From: Acidobacteriaceae bacterium
GTDB lineage: Bacteria; Acidobacteriota; Terriglobia; Terriglobales; Acidobacteriaceae
Reading direction: 5' to 3'
NCBI GenBank assembly: GCA_030040395.1
Contig: JASHTU010000361.1
Location: 1 to 5,795 of the forward strand
DNA length: 5,795 nt
Shown here: piece after piece, positions 1 to 5,795 of the stretch
Position numbering within the stretch: position 1 is the first letter of the stretch
Layout of the letters: each line of letters opens with the position of its first letter
Notes under the pieces: generated by a model
The model's database searches: none
The model's input: only the letters and a program-made list of their open reading frames with translations
What the model was told of the DNA's origin: nothing
Made by a program: the position numbers and the translations under genes

Positions 1-576
1 GCGGGTGCGGGGCCCGATGAGCTTCTCGAATTCCTCCATCCGCAATTCGCCGCGGTCGTCGATGGGCGCCACGCGCAACCGCGCCTGCTTTTCCTCGCAC
101 AAAATCTGCCACGGCACGATATTCGAGTGGTGCTCCATGGCTGTAATCAGCACTTCGTCGTCGGCCGCCAGGTGGGCGCGACCGTAGCTCTGCGCCACAA
201 GGTTGATGGCTTCGGTCGCCCCGCGCACGAAGATAATTTCGCGCGCATCGGCGGCGTGAAGGAAGGTCTGCACGGTGCGCCTCGCCGCGTCGTGCGCCTC
301 GGTCGCGCGCACTGAGAGCGTGTGGACGCCGCGATGGATGTTGGCGTTGTCCGTTTCGTAATACTGCGTGATGGCGCGAATTACCGCGCGTGGTTTTTGC
401 GAAGTGGCCGCGTTATCGAGATACACCAGCCGGTGGCCGTGAACGCGCTGACTCAGAATCGGGAAATCCCGGCGAATCTTTTCGACATCGGGAAAGCCCG
501 CACCCGGAACGGCGGCTTCTTGCGCTGAAGCCTCTTGCAGCGGTTCGGAAATCGGCCTATGGGCCAGCGTTGTCAT
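1..576 (-). CDS. sufS: Cysteine desulfurase SufS, N-terminal part (cut by window edge)
   Basis: PLP-dependent class V aminotransferase-fold enzyme that takes sulfur from L-cysteine as a persulfide, releasing alanine, and feeds it to the SufBCD scaffold in the cytoplasm. The 192 visible residues contain the family blocks YLDNAATSQKP (52-62), NIHRGVHTLS (79-88), RGATEAINLV (118-127) and MEHHSNIVPW (147-156). The His pair at 149-150 includes the residue that stacks on PLP in this family. The PLP lysine and catalytic cysteine would lie beyond the left edge and cannot be checked. The ATG overlaps the sufD stop as ATGA, and a strong Shine-Dalgarno (GGGAGG, about 7 nt upstream) supports this start. 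Some 27 residues precede the usual family beginning (FPDVEKIRRDFPIL), with no alternative start codon in between, so a short N-terminal extension is real if this start is used. CsdA-type desulfurases are similar, but the operon context favours SufS. Confidence 0.95.
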   Translation of the reverse strand, partial: MTTLAHRPISEPLQEASAQEAAVPGAGFPDVEKIRRDFPILSQRVHGHRLVYLDNAATSQKPRAVIRAITQYYETDNANIHRGVHTLSVRATEAHDAARRTVQTFLHAADAREIIFVRGATEAINLVAQSYGRAHLAADDEVLITAMEHHSNIVPWQILCEEKQARLRVAPIDDRGELRMEEFEKLIGPRTR

Positions 577-2012
577 CCCACTTCCTCCCAGTTCTGCGCT
601 TTCTCGTCCTGGTCCGCAAGCCTTGCCGCGGGGTGCGCGCGCCGCGCCATTTCCAGCAGGCGCTTCCGGATCAAGGCCTCGGCGAAGGCCCGCGCCGGCG
701 CTTCGTGCATGCGCTCCAGGCATTCGGCGGCGAAGGCGTAAAGCAGCAGGTTGCGCGCGGCAACCTCGTCGAGACCCCGCGACCGCAGATAAAACAGCGC
801 CTCCTCTTCAATCTGGCCGATGGTCGCGCCATGCGTGCACTTCACGTCGTCGGCGTGGATCTCCAACTGCGGCTTGGTGTCGATGCGCGCCTCATCGGAA
901 AGCAACAGATTGCGATTGGTCTGCTTGGCGTCGGTCTTTTGCGCGTCCGGGTGCACCACGATGCGCCCGTGAAACACGCCGTGCGCCTGCTCGTCGAGAA
1001 TGCCGTTATAAAACTGGCGGCTGCTTCCCTGCGGCTTGGCGTGCTCCACCAGCATGTAGTTGTCCAGGTGCTGTCGGCCCTCGCCCACGAACAGGCCGTT
1101 GACCAGGCACTCCGCGCCCTCGCCGGCAAGCACCGGATGCACATTGTTGCGCACCAGTCCGCCCCCCAGCAGCATGGAGTGCGAAGCCAGACGCGCGCCG
1201 CGCCCCAGCTCCACGCGCAGCGTGGAGAGATTGAAGGAGGCAAGGTTTTCGCGCTCCACCAGGTAATGCGAAACCGCCGCATCCTGGCCGGCCACGAGCT
1301 CCGTGACGGAGTTGCACATCGCCGCGCCTTCGCCCAGCGACACGTAATCCTCAACCACCGCAACCTGGCTGGCGTCTTCGACGATCACGAGGGTGCGGGG
1401 ATGGATCATCCTGGCCTCGTCGCCGCTCGCCGTGACGTAAAGCAGGTGCACCGGCTGCTTGATCGCCGCTCCGCGCCGGATGCGCAGATACGCGCCGTCT
1501 TCCCACAGCGCGGTGTTGAGCGCCACAAACACATCGCGATGCACGTCGGCGTAACCACCCAGTTGCTGCTCGATTCCCGTCGGAGCGCATCCTTCCATGC
1601 CGCAGTCCAGCGCCCGCGCCAGAGAGCATATTTCCAGTCCCGCCGGAAGGCTGCGCGCATCGGAGATCCCCGGCGCAAAACGCCCGTTGACAAACACCAG
1701 CCGGCACGCGGAGCCGTCGAGCCGGTGCGCTTCGATCTGCTTCGCAGTAACCGCCGCATGGCTCGCCGCGCGTCGGAAGGGGGTCCGCGCCAGCGCCGCT
1801 ACGCTGGTGAACCGCCAATCTTCGTCGTGCGTGGTGGGAAATCCCTTCTCGCGAAACAGCTCCCACGCCTCATCGCGCAGATTTCGCATCCACTCCGGTT
1901 CGCGCCGCTCGAGCGCGCGCAACTCGCCGTAGGCCTCGAGATAATTGTCCATTGGTTTGGCGACTGTCGCCATCGTCTCCCGCCTCATCTCTGCCTCGAT
2001 CGCGCCGCTCAT
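573..2012 (-). CDS. sufD: Fe-S cluster assembly protein SufD
   Basis: SufD pairs with SufB and two SufC ATPases to form the cytoplasmic SufBC2D scaffold on which Fe-S clusters are assembled. The 479-residue product has the SufD N-terminal helical domain (FPTTHDEDWRFTSV, about 58-71), a central beta-helix core (about 150-400) and a C-terminal helical SufC-binding domain containing FYLRSRGLDE (407-416). KCTHGATIGQ (391-400) holds Cys392 and His394, which by alignment correspond to the E. coli SufD Cys358/His360 pair implicated in cluster formation at the SufB-SufD interface. It is somewhat longer than E. coli SufD (423 residues), with extra residues mainly at the ends. The ATG at 2012 overlaps the sufC stop (ATGA) but has poor Shine-Dalgarno. 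ATG at 1988 (GAGG 5 nt upstream) or at 1973 (GGGAG about 3 nt upstream) may be the real start and would shorten the protein by 8 or 13 residues. The end overlaps sufS by 4 bp. Confidence 0.96.
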   Translation of the reverse strand: MSGAIEAEMRRETMATVAKPMDNYLEAYGELRALERREPEWMRNLRDEAWELFREKGFPTTHDEDWRFTSVAALARTPFRRAASHAAVTAKQIEAHRLDGSACRLVFVNGRFAPGISDARSLPAGLEICSLARALDCGMEGCAPTGIEQQLGGYADVHRDVFVALNTALWEDGAYLRIRRGAAIKQPVHLLYVTASGDEARMIHPRTLVIVEDASQVAVVEDYVSLGEGAAMCNSVTELVAGQDAAVSHYLVERENLASFNLSTLRVELGRGARLASHSMLLGGGLVRNNVHPVLAGEGAECLVNGLFVGEGRQHLDNYMLVEHAKPQGSSRQFYNGILDEQAHGVFHGRIVVHPDAQKTDAKQTNRNLLLSDEARIDTKPQLEIHADDVKCTHGATIGQIEEEALFYLRSRGLDEVAARNLLLYAFAAECLERMHEAPARAFAEALIRKRLLEMARRAHPAARLADQDEKAQNWEEVG

Positions 2013-2770
2013 GCCGGCTGCGCCTGCGCTTCGGTCCAGCCGTAGCCCTTTTCTTCGAGTTCCAGCGCCAGCTCGGGCCCGCCGGAGCGCACGATCTTTC
2101 CCTCCACCAACACGTGAACGAAATCGGGAACGATGAAATCCAGCAGCCGCTGGTAATGCGTGATCACCAGAAACGCGCGTTCCCGCGAACGCATCGCGTT
2201 CACGCCGTGCGCCACAATTCTCAGCGCGTCAATGTCCAGTCCGGAATCGGTCTCGTCCAGAATGGCCAGCTTCGGCTCCAGCATCGCCATCTGCAGAATC
2301 TCGTTGCGCTTCTTTTCGCCCCCGGAAAAGCCTTCATTCACGGAGCGGTTCATCAGCGCATCGTCCATCTCCAGCAGCTTAAGCCGCTCGCGAAAAACGG
2401 GCAGAAAGTCCATCGCGTCCAGCTCGTCCTCGCCGCGATATTTGCGAATCGCATTCATGGCCGTGCGCAGAAAATAGGCGTTGCCGATGCCGGGAATCTC
2501 CACCGGATACTGAAACGCCAAGAACAGACCTTCGCACGCCGCCTCTTCCGGCTTCATCCCCAGCAGGTCCTTGCCGTCATAAAGAACGCGGCCCTGCGTC
2601 ACCGCGTAGGTCTCGCGCCGCGCCAGCACCTGCGCCAGTGTGCTCTTGCCTGAGCCGTTCGGGCCCATGATGGAATGCACCTCGCCCGCGTTCAGGGTCA
2701 GATTCACGCCTTTCAAAATCTCGTGCCCATCCACCGACGCGTGCAAATCTTCAATCTCCAGTAAAGCCAT
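2009..2770 (-). CDS. sufC: Fe-S cluster assembly ATPase SufC
   Basis: ABC-type ATPase of the SufBC2D complex; ATP-driven SufC dimerisation remodels SufB-SufD during cluster assembly. It is a soluble cytoplasmic protein, not a transporter. The 253 residues show Walker A GPNGSGKST (36-44), Q-loop Gln87 in AFQYP, the SufC-type signature FSGGEKKR (148-155), Walker B LAILDE (168-173, catalytic Glu173), D-loop following at SGLD and H-loop His205 in ITHYQRLL. The C-terminus (GGPELALELEEKGYGW) is typical of SufC. I chose ATG at 2770 because GGAG lies 10 nt upstream and the protein then begins MALLEIEDLHASV, as SufC homologues do. A GTG at 2788 would add six residues but its reading would run through that Shine-Dalgarno. 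It is separated from sufB by 83 bp and overlaps sufD by 4 bp. Confidence 0.97.
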   Translation of the reverse strand: MALLEIEDLHASVDGHEILKGVNLTLNAGEVHSIMGPNGSGKSTLAQVLARRETYAVTQGRVLYDGKDLLGMKPEEAACEGLFLAFQYPVEIPGIGNAYFLRTAMNAIRKYRGEDELDAMDFLPVFRERLKLLEMDDALMNRSVNEGFSGGEKKRNEILQMAMLEPKLAILDETDSGLDIDALRIVAHGVNAMRSRERAFLVITHYQRLLDFIVPDFVHVLVEGKIVRSGGPELALELEEKGYGWTEAQAQPA

Positions 2771-2780
2771 TATTCGTTTT

Positions 2781-2784
2781 CTCC
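2781..2784 (-). promoter_or_regulatory. Shine-Dalgarno for sufC
   Basis: GGAG on the minus strand, 10 nt before the ATG at 2770. It decides between that ATG and the in-frame GTG at 2788, which lies upstream of this site. The A-rich spacer between GGAG and ATG should leave the site unstructured. Confidence 0.55.
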
Positions 2785-2853
2785 GCACTTCAAACTTTTT
2801 CGCTCAACCACTCGCTAAATTTGCTGCCCGCCGACTCCCCGACTCGCTGTCGT

Positions 2854-4311
2854 TTACCCCACGCTGCCTTCCAGGCTCACGCCCAGCAGCTTCTGCGCTT
2901 CCACCGCAAACTCCATGGGCAGCTCGCGGAACACGGTTTTGCAGAATCCGTTCACGATCATCGAGACCGCCTCTTCGGTCTTCAGCCCCCGTTGGCGCAG
3001 GTAGAAGAGCTGGTTTTCGCCGATCCGCGAGGTCGACGCCTCGTGCTCCATCCGCGCCGTCGAGTTTCTTACATCGATATACGGGAAGGTGTGCGCCCCG
3101 CAGTGCTCGCCAATGAGCAGCGAATCGCACTGCGTGTAGTTGCGCGCGCCCGTCGCGCTCTTCATAATCTTCACCTGGCCGCGGTAGGTGTTCTGCCCGC
3201 GCCCCGCGGAAATGCCCTTGGTCACGATGGTGCTGCGCGTGTTCTTGCCGATGTGGATCATCTTTGTCCCCGTGTCGGCTTGCTGGCGATTGTTGGTCAG
3301 CGCCACGGAGTAAAACTCGCCCACCGAGTTGTCGCCTTGCAGAATGCAGCTCGGATACTTCCAGGTAATCGCGGAGCCGGTCTCCACCTGCGTCCACGAA
3401 ATCTTCGCGTTCACGCCCACGCACTTGCCGCGCTTGGTCACAAAGTTATAAATTCCCCCGCGCCCTTCCTTGTCTCCCGGATACCAGTTCTGCACCGTCG
3501 AATACTTGATCTGCGCATTGTCCAGCGCCACCAGCTCCACCACCGCGGCGTGCAACTGGTTCTCGTCGCGAATGGGCGCCGTGCAGCCCTCCAGGTAGCT
3601 CACGTAAGCGCCTTCGTCGGCCACGATCAGCGTGCGTTCGAACTGGCCCGTCTCCGCGGCGTTGATGCGGAAGTAAGTGGAGAGCTCCATGGGGCACCGC
3701 ACGCCCTTGGGGACGTAGACAAACGACCCATCGGTAAAGACGGCGGCGTTGAGCGAGGCAAAAAAATTATCGGTGTACGGGACCACGGATCCCAGATACT
3801 TGCGCACCAGGTCAGGATGCTTCTGCACCGCTTCGGAAAACGAGCAGAAAATCACGCCCATCTCCGCCAGCTTGCCCTTGAAGGTAGTGGCCACCGAAAC
3901 GCTGTCGAACACCGCGTCCACTGCCACCCCAGCCAGCCGCTTCTGCTCTTCCAGCGGAATGCCCAGCTTCTCATAGGTGCGCAAAATCTCCGGGTCGAGG
4001 CTTTCCAGGCTGTCGAGCGCCGGCTTCTGCTTGGGCGCCGAATAATAGACGATGTCCTGGTAATCGATGGGCCCATACGTAATGTTGGCCCACTTCGGCT
4101 CCGCCTCCTTGCGCTCCAGCGACTGCCAATGGCGCAGCGCCTTCAGCCGCCACTCGAGCATGAACTCCGGCTCACCCTTGCGCGCCGAAATCACCCGCAC
4201 AATGTCTTCGTTGAGCCCCTTCGGAACACGGTCCTCGTCGATCTTGGTGACGAATCCCCACTTGTACTCCTGTTGCGCAAGATCCCGAATTGTTTCTACA
4301 CTGGTGCTCAT
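2854..4311 (-). CDS. sufB: Fe-S cluster assembly scaffold SufB
   Basis: SufB is the main scaffold subunit of the cytoplasmic SufBC2D complex, accepting sulfur from the desulfurase and building the nascent cluster with SufD and SufC. The 485 residues match the family along the full length (E. coli SufB has 495): [20 protein letters not shown] near the N-terminus, [17 protein letters not shown] (201-217), [22 protein letters not shown] (239-260) and [20 protein letters not shown] (391-410). [20 protein letters not shown] occupies 421-440. Cys243 and Cys395 align with E. coli Cys254 and Cys405, the cysteines implicated in sulfur transfer and assembly, and His423/Glu424 align with His433/Glu434. 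The start was chosen at ATG 4311 because GAGG ends 5 nt upstream. ATG 4314 and GTG 4317 are in frame directly before it, but they crowd or overlap that ribosome site. It is the first gene of the operon, behind a long leader with an IscR-like operator. Confidence 0.97.
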   Translation of the reverse strand: MSTSVETIRDLAQQEYKWGFVTKIDEDRVPKGLNEDIVRVISARKGEPEFMLEWRLKALRHWQSLERKEAEPKWANITYGPIDYQDIVYYSAPKQKPALDSLESLDPEILRTYEKLGIPLEEQKRLAGVAVDAVFDSVSVATTFKGKLAEMGVIFCSFSEAVQKHPDLVRKYLGSVVPYTDNFFASLNAAVFTDGSFVYVPKGVRCPMELSTYFRINAAETGQFERTLIVADEGAYVSYLEGCTAPIRDENQLHAAVVELVALDNAQIKYSTVQNWYPGDKEGRGGIYNFVTKRGKCVGVNAKISWTQVETGSAITWKYPSCILQGDNSVGEFYSVALTNNRQQADTGTKMIHIGKNTRSTIVTKGISAGRGQNTYRGQVKIMKSATGARNYTQCDSLLIGEHCGAHTFPYIDVRNSTARMEHEASTSRIGENQLFYLRQRGLKTEEAVSMIVNGFCKTVFRELPMEFAVEAQKLLGVSLEGSVG

Positions 4312-4316
4312 CATCA

Positions 4317-4320
4317 CCTC
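4317..4320 (-). promoter_or_regulatory. Shine-Dalgarno for sufB
   Basis: GAGG on the minus strand, followed by TG and two consecutive ATG codons (4314 and 4311). A 5-nt gap favours the second ATG; the first would leave only 2 nt and the GTG at 4317 would overlap the site. Confidence 0.6.
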
Positions 4321-4341
4321 AGCTCGATCGTGGACGGGCTG

Positions 4342-4369
4342 AAAAAACCGGACGGCCGATCTACCGCCC
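4342..4369 (-). terminator. Hairpin plus U6 in sufB leader; possible attenuator
   Basis: On the minus strand GGGCGG (4369-4364) can pair with CCGUCC (4355-4350) across an 8-nt loop, with one G-U pair. Two G residues and six consecutive U residues (4347-4342) follow. This is the shape of a weak intrinsic terminator, about 30 nt before the sufB start codon and therefore inside the predicted sufB leader, where only an attenuator would make sense. The stem is short (6 bp), so chance is a real alternative. The first stem arm shares its GGG with the G-quadruplex motif just upstream. Confidence 0.3.
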
Positions 4370-4402
4370 TACCCGCCTCCGCCCCTGCCCGCATCCCTAC
4401 CC
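4367..4402 (-). other. G-quadruplex motif in sufB leader
   Basis: The minus strand carries six runs of at least three G residues within 36 nt (plus-strand C runs at 4400-4402, 4395-4397, 4388-4390, 4382-4385, 4372-4374 and 4367-4369). The loops are 2, 4, 2, 7 and 2 nt, so any four neighbouring runs meet the usual G3N1-7 definition. The motif lies on the non-template strand between the likely promoter and the sufB start, so it would be present in the mRNA leader. Folding is not shown, only the sequence capacity. Confidence 0.55.
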
Positions 4403-4436
4403 GATTGGATGACCCACCGGGTGAGCGGTTACAAGA

Positions 4437-4461
4437 ATATAGGACTATTTTGGTCCTATAT
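4437..4461. promoter_or_regulatory. IscR/Rrf2-type operator-like palindrome
   Basis: Perfect 9-bp inverted repeat, ATATAGGAC and GTCCTATAT, separated by 7 nt; total 25 bp. The E. coli IscR type 1 site is also 25 bp with the layout ATA-n3-GACT-n5-AGTC-n3-TAT. Here the same positions read ATA-TAG-GACT-ATTTT-GGTC-CTA-TAT, with one mismatch in the GACT/AGTC core. IscR is the Rrf2-family [2Fe-2S] sensor that controls Fe-S assembly operons, and the site lies upstream of sufB over the likely start of transcription. No regulator gene is in the window, so the protein that binds must be encoded elsewhere. Identity of the binder is inference. Confidence 0.65.
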
Positions 4462-4466
4462 GCTCC

Positions 4467-4496
4467 AGTGTACACACATCCGCTTCCGCTTTTCAA
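4467..4496 (-). promoter_or_regulatory. Candidate sigma70-type promoter for sufBCDS
   Basis: On the minus strand TTGAAA (4496-4491) and TACACT (4472-4467) are spaced by 18 bp. Transcription would begin near 4460, inside the IscR-like palindrome, giving a leader of about 150 nt. An alternative -10, TATATT (4441-4436), overlaps the left palindrome arm but has no good -35 (AGCATA or GAGCAT at 17-18 bp). In either arrangement a protein on the palindrome would block RNA polymerase. Confidence 0.35.
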
Positions 4497-4497
4497 G

Positions 4498-4512
4498 GTT
4501 GCGCAGCGCAAC
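4498..4512. repeat. Perfect 15-bp palindrome upstream of the oxidoreductase
   Basis: GTTGCGC and GCGCAAC flank a single central A. It lies 85 bp before the small-subunit start and on the far side of the candidate sufB promoter. It could be an operator for the plus-strand genes, but it is unlike the IscR-type site and I do not recognise a regulator for it. No convincing -35/-10 pair was found for the plus-strand genes between here and 4590. Confidence 0.4.
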
Positions 4513-4513
4513 G

Positions 4514-4521
4514 GGTCCTAT
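4514..4521 (+). promoter_or_regulatory. Second copy of operator half-site
   Basis: GGTCCTAT repeats the right half of the IscR-like palindrome (4452-4459) in the same orientation, 62 bp downstream, close to six helical turns. No matching left half is present. An 8-bp match within this short region may be chance. Confidence 0.25.
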
Positions 4522-4586
4522 TTCGGCCCGCGAAACCGCAACTGCGCTATGCTTGGTCTGTACGGTTGACCCAGCCCGCCTTCCGC

Positions 4587-4591
4587 GGAGG
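4587..4591 (+). promoter_or_regulatory. Shine-Dalgarno for the oxidoreductase small subunit
   Basis: GGAGG with a 5-nt gap to the ATG at 4597; a near-ideal site that fixes the start. Confidence 0.75.
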
Positions 4592-4596
4592 TTGGA

Positions 4597-5091
4597 ATGG
4601 GAAACTTTGTTCTCAACGTCAACGGCGCCCGGCTCCCTGTCGATGCTCCATCCGATGAGTCGCTCCTGTCCGTCCTGCGCAACCACCTCCACCTGACGGG
4701 AACCAAGTACGGCTGCGGCGAGGGTCAGTGCGGCGCGTGCACCGTGCTCCTTAACGGCCGCGCTGTCCGCTCCTGCCTCACTCCCGCGTCCTCGGCCGCC
4801 GGCGCCGAGGTCGTCACCATCGAGGGCGTGGAGCAAAACGGCAAACTCAGCCCCGTGCAGCAGGCCTTCCTGGATGAAGGCGCGCTCCAGTGCGGCTACT
4901 GCACGCCCGGCATGATCCTCAGCGCCACTTCCCTGCTGCGCGCAACTCCCCATCCCAGCCACGATGAGCTTGTGATGGCGATGAACGGCAACGTCTGCCG
5001 CTGCGGAACCTATCCACGCATCCTCGCCGCCATCCGCCGCGCCGCGGGCATGCAGTCTCCGCTTCCGGCAGAAGAGGGGCCAACCCCATGA
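4597..5091 (+). CDS. [2Fe-2S] small subunit of a molybdenum hydroxylase (IorA-like)
   Basis: Electron-transfer subunit of a xanthine oxidase family hydroxylase; it passes electrons from the molybdenum site through two [2Fe-2S] clusters to an external acceptor. The N-terminal plant-type ferredoxin domain binds its cluster with Cys40, Cys45, Cys48 (GCGEGQCGAC) and Cys60. The helical C-terminal domain uses Cys99, Cys102 (QCGYCTPG), Cys134 and Cys136 (CRCGTYPRI). All eight ligands are present, and 164 residues is the normal length. The CRCGTYPRI ending and the two-subunit arrangement without an FAD gene between suggest the isoquinoline 1-oxidoreductase/aldehyde dehydrogenase type rather than classical xanthine dehydrogenase. 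The substrate cannot be deduced. It has no signal peptide of its own and overlaps the large-subunit gene by 4 bp (ATGA). Confidence 0.93.
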   Translation: MGNFVLNVNGARLPVDAPSDESLLSVLRNHLHLTGTKYGCGEGQCGACTVLLNGRAVRSCLTPASSAAGAEVVTIEGVEQNGKLSPVQQAFLDEGALQCGYCTPGMILSATSLLRATPHPSHDELVMAMNGNVCRCGTYPRILAAIRRAAGMQSPLPAEEGPTP

Positions 5092-5795
5092 CGCTGCGCA
5101 CCGAGTTCGAACGCGAGTTTTTTGATGGCGGCGCCTGGAATCCCTCGGGCGTCCTCGAGATCCATCGCCGCGACTTCTTGAAACTCTTCGGCGGTGGACT
5201 CTTTGTCGGACTCGCCGCCAGGCCGGCATGGACGCAAGAGGCCGGTCGGGCTTTCGGCAGCCACGAACTGCCCAAGGATCTGAGCGCCTGGCTGCACATC
5301 GCCGCAGATGGCCGCGTCACGGTCTTTACCGGCAAGGTTGAAGTCGGCCAGAACATCCGCACCTCGCTGGCCCAGCAAGTCGCCGAAGAGCTGCGCGCGC
5401 CCTTTGATTCCATCAAAATGATCATGGGCGACACTGCTCTCACGCCCTATGACATGGGCACCTTTGGCAGCCGGACCACCCCTACCATGGGCCCCCAGTT
5501 GCGCACCATGGCCGCGGCCGCCCGCCAAATGTTATTGGAAGAAGCCGGCCGCCGCTGTCATGTGAAGCCATCAACGCTCACCGCCGCCGACGGTAAAGTC
5601 ACCGATCCCCGCTCCGGTCAGTCGCTCGGCTACGGCGAATTAACCCATGGCGACAAGCTGGTCAAAATTGTCTCCGGCGATGAAAGCCTTACTCCAGCAG
5701 CCGATTGGAAGATCGCTGGGACGCCCCTCCCTAAGGCCAATGGACGCGAATTCGTCACCGGCGCACACGTCTACCCCTCCGATATCGTCCGTCCC
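5088..5795 (+). CDS. Molybdopterin-binding large subunit of molybdenum hydroxylase (IorB-like), N-terminal part
   Basis: Catalytic subunit that would bind the molybdenum-cytosine-dinucleotide or molybdopterin cofactor and hydroxylate an aldehyde or N-heterocycle; substrate unknown. The 236 visible residues start with about 25 residues followed by a twin-arginine signal, RRDFLK (27-32), then the hydrophobic stretch LFGGGLFVGLAA (33-44). This predicts Tat export of the folded enzyme. The mature part shows GKVEVGQNIRTSLAQQVAEEL (82-102) and GDTALTPYDMGTFGSRTT (114-131), characteristic of IorB-like large subunits, and VTGAHVYPSDIV (223-234), the start of the aldehyde oxidase a/b hammerhead region. 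The molybdenum-binding part lies outside the window. The ATG overlaps the small-subunit stop, so the two are translationally coupled. The gene runs off the right edge with an open frame. Confidence 0.92.
   Translation, partial: MTLRTEFEREFFDGGAWNPSGVLEIHRRDFLKLFGGGLFVGLAARPAWTQEAGRAFGSHELPKDLSAWLHIAADGRVTVFTGKVEVGQNIRTSLAQQVAEELRAPFDSIKMIMGDTALTPYDMGTFGSRTTPTMGPQLRTMAAAARQMLLEEAGRRCHVKPSTLTAADGKVTDPRSGQSLGYGELTHGDKLVKIVSGDESLTPAADWKIAGTPLPKANGREFVTGAHVYPSDIVRP

Noticed and set aside
390..2045. 551-codon open frame on the plus strand
   Set aside because: It lies antisense to sufD and sufS, which have unmistakable family motifs. Its product is Arg/His/Ala-rich without recognisable domains; typical of antisense frames in GC-rich genes.
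1952..2653. 233-codon open frame on the plus strand
   Set aside because: Antisense to sufC; no family resemblance and no ribosome site noted.
4468..4475. GTGTACAC 8-bp palindrome
   Set aside because: Short enough to occur by chance and overlaps the candidate sufB -10; not reported as a separate site.
2821..4569. 582-codon open frame on the plus strand
   Set aside because: Antisense to sufB for nearly its whole length and continues through the regulatory region; low-complexity composition and no recognisable motif.
4566..4571. TTGACC as a -35 for the oxidoreductase genes
   Set aside because: A -10 at normal spacing would fall in the ribosome-binding site and start codon region, so it cannot serve the gene at 4597.
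4456..5229. 257-codon open frame on the minus strand
   Set aside because: Antisense to the [2Fe-2S] subunit whose eight cysteine ligands are intact; the product is compositionally biased.
4919..5528. Minus-strand open frames over the large-subunit gene
   Set aside because: They are shadows of the IorB-like gene, which has conserved motifs and a Tat signal in its own frame.

Overview
The window is GC-rich and gene-dense. It carries two divergently transcribed gene groups separated by about 285 bp of regulatory DNA. No mobile element, CRISPR array, tRNA or rRNA was seen. High GC, a sufBCDS order without an adjacent regulator gene, and a Tat-exported molybdenum hydroxylase next door would fit a soil bacterium such as an Acidobacteriota member. 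That placement is inference only; nothing in the window proves the taxon.

Minus strand, read right to left from about 4311 to 1: a SUF iron-sulfur cluster assembly operon in the order sufB, sufC, sufD, sufS. SufB, SufC and SufD form the scaffold/ATPase complex on which clusters are built. SufS is the PLP cysteine desulfurase that supplies sulfur; only its first 192 residues lie in the window. The sufC-sufD and sufD-sufS junctions are 4-bp ATGA overlaps (translational coupling), while sufB and sufC are separated by 83 bp.

Plus strand, from 4597 to the right edge: the small [2Fe-2S] subunit and the start of the large molybdopterin subunit of an isoquinoline 1-oxidoreductase-like (xanthine oxidase family) enzyme, again joined by an ATGA overlap. 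The large subunit starts with a twin-arginine signal, so the enzyme is probably exported folded, with the small subunit as passenger.

The intergenic region (4312-4596) is the most interesting part. It holds a 25-bp palindrome matching the architecture of the IscR type 1 (Rrf2 family) operator, sitting on the likely sufB promoter. The predicted sufB leader contains a six-tract G-quadruplex motif, and the last G-tract also belongs to a hairpin followed by six U residues that looks like an attenuator. On the oxidoreductase side there is a perfect 15-bp palindrome and an isolated copy of the operator half-site. Together these suggest Fe-S-responsive transcription control of suf, with possible RNA-level control in the leader and possible co-regulation of the neighbouring Fe-S/Mo enzyme.
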